DNA of 9,775 bases from the NCBI GenBank assembly GCA_964559535.1, contig CAZLIC010000116.1:1-9775 (forward strand). The letters are read 5' to 3'. Positions 5,800-9,775 of the stretch are shown in pieces (the first letter of the stretch is position 1; each line of letters starts with the position of its first letter). The position numbers and the translations under genes were made by a program. Below the pieces are notes generated by a model that was not told the origin of the DNA, did no database searches, and was given only the letters and a program-made list of their open reading frames with translations. The stretch comes from CAZLIC01 sp964559535. Lineage in GTDB: Bacteria > Pseudomonadota > Alphaproteobacteria > Rhodobacterales > Rhodobacteraceae.

Positions 5800-7115
5800 G
5801 CGGTGAAGGCCGCCTTGGCGCGGTCGGTATAGGCCTTGTAGCGGTCCTTGCGGCCCTTGCGGCCGCCCTTGGCGTCGATGGGCGGGAACAGGCCGAAGTT
5901 CACGTTCATCGGCTGGAACGTCTTCGCATCCGCCCCGCCGGTGATATGGGCCAGCAACGCACCCATGGCGGTGTCCGGTGGCGGCAGCGCCATGTCGCGC
6001 CCGGTGATCTCGGCCACCGCCAGACGGCCCGCCAGAATGCCCATGGCGGCCGATTCCACATATCCCTCGACCCCCGTCACCTGCCCCGCGAACCGCAGAT
6101 GCGGCGCTGTACGCAGGCGCATCCTTGTGTCCAGCAACCGGGGCGAGTTGATGAAGGTGTTGCGGTGGATGCCGCCAAGGCGGGCAAAGTCGGCCTCTTG
6201 CAACCCCGGAATCTTTCGGAAAACATCCACTTGTGCGCCATGCTTCATCTTGGTCTGGAAGCCCACGATGTTGTACAGCGTGCCCAAGCTGTTGTCCTGC
6301 CGCAGCTGCACCACGGCATAGGGCTTTTCCGGCCGGTGCGGGTTGGTCAGGCCGATGGGCTTCATCGGGCCGAACCGCAGCGTCTCGCGCCCGCGTTCGG
6401 CCATCACCTCGATGGGCAGGCAGCCGTCGAAGTAACCCGCGGTTTCGCCGTCGCGGAAGGCGGTCTTGTCGGCGGCCAGAAGCGCGTCGATGAATCCCGC
6501 GTATTCAAGGCGGTCCATCGGGCAGTTGATGTAGGCCGTCTGCTCCTCGACCGTCTCGCCCTTGTCGTAACGGCTTTGCTTCCAGGCCACCGACATGTCC
6601 ACCGTATCGGCATGCACGATGGGCGCGATGGCGTCGAAGAAGGCCAGATGCTCGGCCCCCGTGGCGCGACGGATGCTGTCGGCCAGTGCAGCGCTGGTCA
6701 GGGGGCCGGTCGCAATGATCCAGTGACCGGAGGAGGGAAGCGTGGTCACTTCTTCCCCGGAAACCGAAATCAGCGGATGGGCGCGCAGCCGGGCGGTGAC
6801 GGCGGCGGCAAACGGGTCGCGGTCCACGGCCAGCGCGCCGCCCGCCGGCAGGCGGTGGGCGCGGGCCATCTCCATGGTCAGGCTGCCCGCCGCCGCCATT
6901 TCCCAGTGCAGCAACCCCACCGCATTACGCTCGTCATCGTCCGACCGGAACGAGTTCGAGCACACCATCTCGGCAAAGTCGCCCGTCCGGTGGGCAAAGG
7001 TGCCGACCTTGGGCCGCATTTCGTGGATCACCACGGGCACGCCCGCCCTGGCTGCCGCCCAGGCCGCCTCACTTCCGGCCATGCCGCCGCCGATGATGTG
7101 AAGAACGTCGCTCAT
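5787..7115 (-). CDS. trmFO: Folate/FAD-dependent tRNA (uracil-54-C5) methyltransferase TrmFO
   Basis: TrmFO makes m5U54 in the T loop of tRNA, using methylenetetrahydrofolate as carbon donor and FAD as reductant, in place of the SAM-dependent TrmA. From the ATG at 7115 it has 442 residues, the normal size. The N-terminus is a Rossmann FAD site (HIIGGGMAGSEAA, glycines 9-11 and 14). C52 in the segment EMVCSNSF matches the catalytic C53 of the B. subtilis enzyme, and C232 in FDGCLPIEVM is the likely counterpart of C226; C198 lies in INCPM. A GidA-like segment QVTGVEGYVESAAMG binds FAD near the C-terminus. The upstream in-frame ATG at 7175 lies inside the previous gene. The chosen ATG follows that gene's stop by one base (TGA-c-ATG), with no clear Shine-Dalgarno, suggesting termination-reinitiation. 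The 3' end overlaps gluQ. Confidence 0.96.
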   Translation of the reverse strand: MSDVLHIIGGGMAGSEAAWAAARAGVPVVIHEMRPKVGTFAHRTGDFAEMVCSNSFRSDDDERNAVGLLHWEMAAAGSLTMEMARAHRLPAGGALAVDRDPFAAAVTARLRAHPLISVSGEEVTTLPSSGHWIIATGPLTSAALADSIRRATGAEHLAFFDAIAPIVHADTVDMSVAWKQSRYDKGETVEEQTAYINCPMDRLEYAGFIDALLAADKTAFRDGETAGYFDGCLPIEVMAERGRETLRFGPMKPIGLTNPHRPEKPYAVVQLRQDNSLGTLYNIVGFQTKMKHGAQVDVFRKIPGLQEADFARLGGIHRNTFINSPRLLDTRMRLRTAPHLRFAGQVTGVEGYVESAAMGILAGRLAVAEITGRDMALPPPDTAMGALLAHITGGADAKTFQPMNVNFGLFPPIDAKGGRKGRKDRYKAYTDRAKAAFTAWLS

Positions 7116-7116
7116 G

Positions 7117-7422
7117 TCATTTATAAAGTTCAGATAAAGCCGTTCGTTGCGACAGGGTGAACACGGTGGGGTCATCGACGGAAACCCCTAACGCCTGAAC
7201 CGCCACAAAGAACCCCGGCGCCGGCAATCCCTGCGACAGCCGCCCGGCGCAGACTGCGGCAAGGAACGGCCGCCCCGCCGCCGCATCCTCGGCCATCAGT
7301 GCCTCCAGCGCGTCGGTCACAACGGCCACCCGCACGCCGAACGCGCGCGCCAGTTCACCATAACCCACCGTGCCCCCCGCCGCCGCCACCGCGCGCAGCC
7401 GTTCGGCCAGCGCCTCACGCAT
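7117..7422 (-). CDS. Uncharacterised 101-aa winged-helix-like protein between gyrA and trmFO
   Basis: I cannot assign a function. The predicted fold starts with an alpha-helical segment (residues 1-15), then GGTVGYGELARAFGV (16-30), which resembles the helix-turn-helix entry of winged-helix proteins and of the Ogt/MGMT C-terminal domain. A second helix ends in LMAEDAAAGRPFLAAV (42-57), followed by GLPAPGFF (65-72). I recall hypothetical proteins combining the EDAAAGRP and GLPAxGFF motifs, but no name for them. It has no signal peptide or membrane segment. It is real by context: its ATG overlaps the gyrA stop by 8 bases, AGGGGGA (7431-7425) precedes the ATG, and trmFO starts one base after its stop. 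A longer in-frame start at 7494 would lie inside gyrA. The PCHR motif of alkyltransferases is missing, so it is not a DNA-repair methyltransferase. Confidence 0.83.
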   Translation of the reverse strand: MREALAERLRAVAAAGGTVGYGELARAFGVRVAVVTDALEALMAEDAAAGRPFLAAVCAGRLSQGLPAPGFFVAVQALGVSVDDPTVFTLSQRTALSELYK

Positions 7423-9775
7423 CGTCCCCCTGCTCGGCAATGCGGGCCACCGACACCACCTCTTCGCCCTCGCCCACGTTGAACACCCGCACACCGCCCG
7501 CCGACCGTGACCGGAACGACACCTGATCGACCGGCACGCGGATCGACTGCCCGGCGCTGGTGGCCAGCATGATCTGGTCGGCGGTGTCTACCGGGAAAGC
7601 CGCCACGATGCGCCCGCCGCGCGGGCCGGGCGAGATGGCCTTCACCCCCTGGCCGCCGCGCCCGCGCACGGGATAATCGTGCGCCGACGACAACTTGCCC
7701 GACCCGCCCGCGGTGACGGTCAGGATCAGATCCTCGGCCGTCGACATTTCGGCATAGCGTTCGGGGCTAAGTTGGCCTTCTGCAACGGTTTCCTCTTCGT
7801 CATCGGCCTCGTCCTCGGTCACGCCGGCCATCAGGCGGCGTTGCTTGAGGTAGGCCGCGCGTTCTTCGGGCGAAGCGTTGAAGTGGCGGATGACAGCCAT
7901 CGACACCACGCGATCGCCCTCGGCCAAGCGGATGCCCCGCACGCCGGTGGAATCGCGCCCCTTGAACACCCGCACTTCGGTGGTGGGAAAGCGGATGGCG
8001 CGGCCCAGGTGGGTGACCAGCAGAATGTCGTCATTCGTGTCGCAGACGCGCACGTCGACCAGCCGCACGCCTTCGGGCAGGTTCATCGCGATCTTGCCGT
8101 TGCGTTTCACGTTGGTAAAGTCCGACAGGGCGTTGCGCCGCACATCGCCGTCCGAGGTGGCGAAGAACACCTGCAGCGCGTCCCATTCGTCCTCGGGCAC
8201 GTCGATGGGCATCAGGGCGGCAATCGACACGCCGGTGTCGATGGGCAGGATGTTGACGATGGCCTTGCCCTTGGCCGTGCGGCCCGCCAGCGGCAGGCGC
8301 CAGGTCTTCAGCTGGTAGACCATGCCGTCGGTGGTGAAGAACAGAAGCGCGGTGTGGGTGTTGGCCACGAACAGCGTCGTCACCACGTCGTCTTCCTTGG
8401 TCTGCATCGACGACAGGCCCTTGCCGCCGCGGTTCTGCGCGCGGAACTCGGCCAGCGGCGTGCGCTTGATGTAGCCGCCACTGGTGATGGTGACGACCAT
8501 GTCCTCGCGCTCGATCAGGTCCTCGTCTTCCATGTCGCCGGACCAGTCGGCAATCTCGGTGCGGCGCGGCACGGCAAAGGCGGTCTTCACCTCGCGCAAT
8601 TCGTCGCTGATGATCGCCATGATCCGGTCGCGCGACGACAGGATGTCGAGGTAATCCTTGATCTTCGCCGCCAGCGCCTCCAGCTCGTCGGTGATTTCCT
8701 TGACCCCCAGCGCGGTCAGTCGCTGCAGCCGCAGGTCTAGGATGGCGCGCGCCTGCGCGTCGGACAGGTTGTAGGTGCCGTCCTCGTTGATCGTGTGGGT
8801 GGGGTCGTCAATCAGGCGGATGTAGGGCGCAATGTCGTGGGCAGGCCAGCGCCGCGTCATCAGCCGCTCGCGCGCCTCGGCCGGGTCGGCCGATGACCGG
8901 ATGGTCGCCACGATCTCGTCCACGTTGGTCACGGCCACGGCAAGACCGCACAGGATGTGGCTGCGCTCGCGCGCCTTGTTGAGTTCAAAGGCCGTACGCC
9001 GCGCCACAACTTCCTCGCGGAAGGTGATGAAATGCGTAAGGAAATCGCGCAAGGCCAGGGTTTCGGGGCGGCCGCCGTTCAGCGCCAGCATGTTGCAGCC
9101 GAAGGTCACCTGCATGGTGGTGAAGCGGTACAGCTGGTTCAGCACCACATCCGGCGTCGCGTCGCGCTTCAGCTCGATCACCACGCGTACGCCGTCGCGG
9201 TCGGTCTCGTCCTGCACATGCGAGATGCCTTCGATCCGCTTGTCGCGCGTGGCTTCGGCGATGCGGTCCACCATGTGGGCCTTGTTCACCTGGTAGGGAA
9301 TCTCGTCCACGATGATGGCAAAGCGGTCCTTGCGGAGTTCCTCGATGTGGGTCTTGGCGCGCAGGATCACCGACCCGCGGCCTTCCAGATAGGCCTTGCG
9401 GATGCCCGACCGGCCCAGGATCTGGCCCCCGGTGGGGAAGTCCGGGCCCTGGATGATTTCCATCAGCCGTTCCGACGACAGGTCGGGGTTCTCGATCAAC
9501 GCCAGCGTGCCGTCGATCACCTCGCCCAGGTTGTGCGGCGGTATGTTGGTGGCCATGCCCACGGCAATGCCGCCCGCGCCGTTGACCAGCATGTTGGGAA
9601 AGCGGGCGGGCAGGACGGTGGGTTCGCGGTCCTTGCCGTCGTAGTTGTCCTGGAAATCGACGGTGTCCTTGTCGATGTCGGCCAGAAGGAAGGACGCAGG
9701 CTTGTCCATCCGCACTTCGGTATAGCGCATGGCGGCCGGGTTGTCGCCGTCCATGCTGCCGAAATTCCCTTGCCC
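7415..9775 (-). CDS. gyrA: DNA gyrase subunit A, C-terminal 786 residues (5' end outside window)
   Basis: GyrA is the DNA-breaking and DNA-wrapping subunit of the A2B2 gyrase that introduces negative supercoils. The frame is open to the right edge, where the first residues are GQGNFGS, equivalent to E. coli position 105 onward. The catalytic tyrosine of AAMRYTE (E. coli Y122) is residue 18 here, codon 9724-9722. Most of the quinolone-resistance region, including the S83 and D87 equivalents, is outside the window. After the breakage-reunion core and coiled coil, the GyrA box QNRGGKG (residues 447-453, codons from 8437 down) marks this as GyrA, not ParC. The beta-pinwheel C-terminal domain carries an acidic insertion (TEDEADDEEETVAEG) between blades, which I associate with alphaproteobacterial GyrA. 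No intein interrupts the active-site region. It is the first visible gene of the minus-strand operon and overlaps the next gene by 8 bases. Confidence 0.98.
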   Translation of the reverse strand, partial: GQGNFGSMDGDNPAAMRYTEVRMDKPASFLLADIDKDTVDFQDNYDGKDREPTVLPARFPNMLVNGAGGIAVGMATNIPPHNLGEVIDGTLALIENPDLSSERLMEIIQGPDFPTGGQILGRSGIRKAYLEGRGSVILRAKTHIEELRKDRFAIIVDEIPYQVNKAHMVDRIAEATRDKRIEGISHVQDETDRDGVRVVIELKRDATPDVVLNQLYRFTTMQVTFGCNMLALNGGRPETLALRDFLTHFITFREEVVARRTAFELNKARERSHILCGLAVAVTNVDEIVATIRSSADPAEARERLMTRRWPAHDIAPYIRLIDDPTHTINEDGTYNLSDAQARAILDLRLQRLTALGVKEITDELEALAAKIKDYLDILSSRDRIMAIISDELREVKTAFAVPRRTEIADWSGDMEDEDLIEREDMVVTITSGGYIKRTPLAEFRAQNRGGKGLSSMQTKEDDVVTTLFVANTHTALLFFTTDGMVYQLKTWRLPLAGRTAKGKAIVNILPIDTGVSIAALMPIDVPEDEWDALQVFFATSDGDVRRNALSDFTNVKRNGKIAMNLPEGVRLVDVRVCDTNDDILLVTHLGRAIRFPTTEVRVFKGRDSTGVRGIRLAEGDRVVSMAVIRHFNASPEERAAYLKQRRLMAGVTEDEADDEEETVAEGQLSPERYAEMSTAEDLILTVTAGGSGKLSSAHDYPVRGRGGQGVKAISPGPRGGRIVAAFPVDTADQIMLATSAGQSIRVPVDQVSFRSRSAGGVRVFNVGEGEEVVSVARIAEQGDDA

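Noticed and set aside
5658..7160. A 500-codon + strand frame opposite gluQ and trmFO
   Set aside because: It is a shadow of the minus-strand genes, with a His/Arg/Gly-rich product and no recognisable motif.
7117..7422. The 101-aa gene as an Ogt/MGMT-type alkyltransferase or alkyltransferase-like protein
   Set aside because: The GYGELARAFG segment is reminiscent of that fold, but the PCHR active-site motif and the flanking conserved residues are missing.
7415..9775. Assignment of the gyrase-like gene as parC
   Set aside because: The GyrA box QNRGGKG and the full pinwheel C-terminal domain identify it as GyrA.

Overview
The window comes from the chromosome of a high-GC alphaproteobacterium, most likely a member of the Rhodobacteraceae (Rhodobacter/Paracoccus relatives). 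The protein sequences, the strong G/C bias at third codon positions, the use of TrmFO rather than TrmA for tRNA m5U54, and a GTTC-N7-GTTC LexA-type box all point that way. No transposase, integrase, phage gene, CRISPR array, tRNA or rRNA is visible. This is core genome.

Layout. Bases 1-3637 (+) hold the 3' part of ligA (NAD-dependent DNA ligase), coupled through ATGA to complete recG (fork-remodelling helicase). Bases 3638-3948 (+) hold a compact unit: a LexA-type box touching a -35 element, a perfect inverted repeat that includes the start codon, a 39-codon gene for a one-helix membrane peptide, and a strong intrinsic terminator. Bases 3949-4045 are non-coding, with a palindrome, a repeated 10-mer and a hairpin. 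At 4046-4504 (-) lies a SufU/NifU-like Fe-S scaffold protein with an altered ligand set, divergent from hisI at 4567-4923 (+). Bases 4945-9775 (-) form a tight operon, in transcription order gyrA (3' part), a 101-aa unknown gene, trmFO and gluQ. Its junctions are an 8-nt overlap, a 1-nt gap and a 13-nt overlap.

How the genes fit together. The left half is about DNA maintenance: LigA seals nicks, RecG remodels stalled forks, and the small downstream gene looks damage-inducible. The right operon joins DNA supercoiling (GyrA) with two tRNA-modifying enzymes: TrmFO (m5U54 in the T loop) and GluQ (glutamyl-queuosine at position 34 of tRNA-Asp). hisI (histidine synthesis) and the scaffold gene are single genes between the two blocks.

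The best candidate for something undescribed is the SOS-box-linked 39-aa membrane peptide at 3725-3844. In size, topology and apparent control it resembles SOS-induced division inhibitors such as Caulobacter SidA, but I see no basis for claiming homology. The 101-aa gene wedged between gyrA and trmFO is the second unknown.
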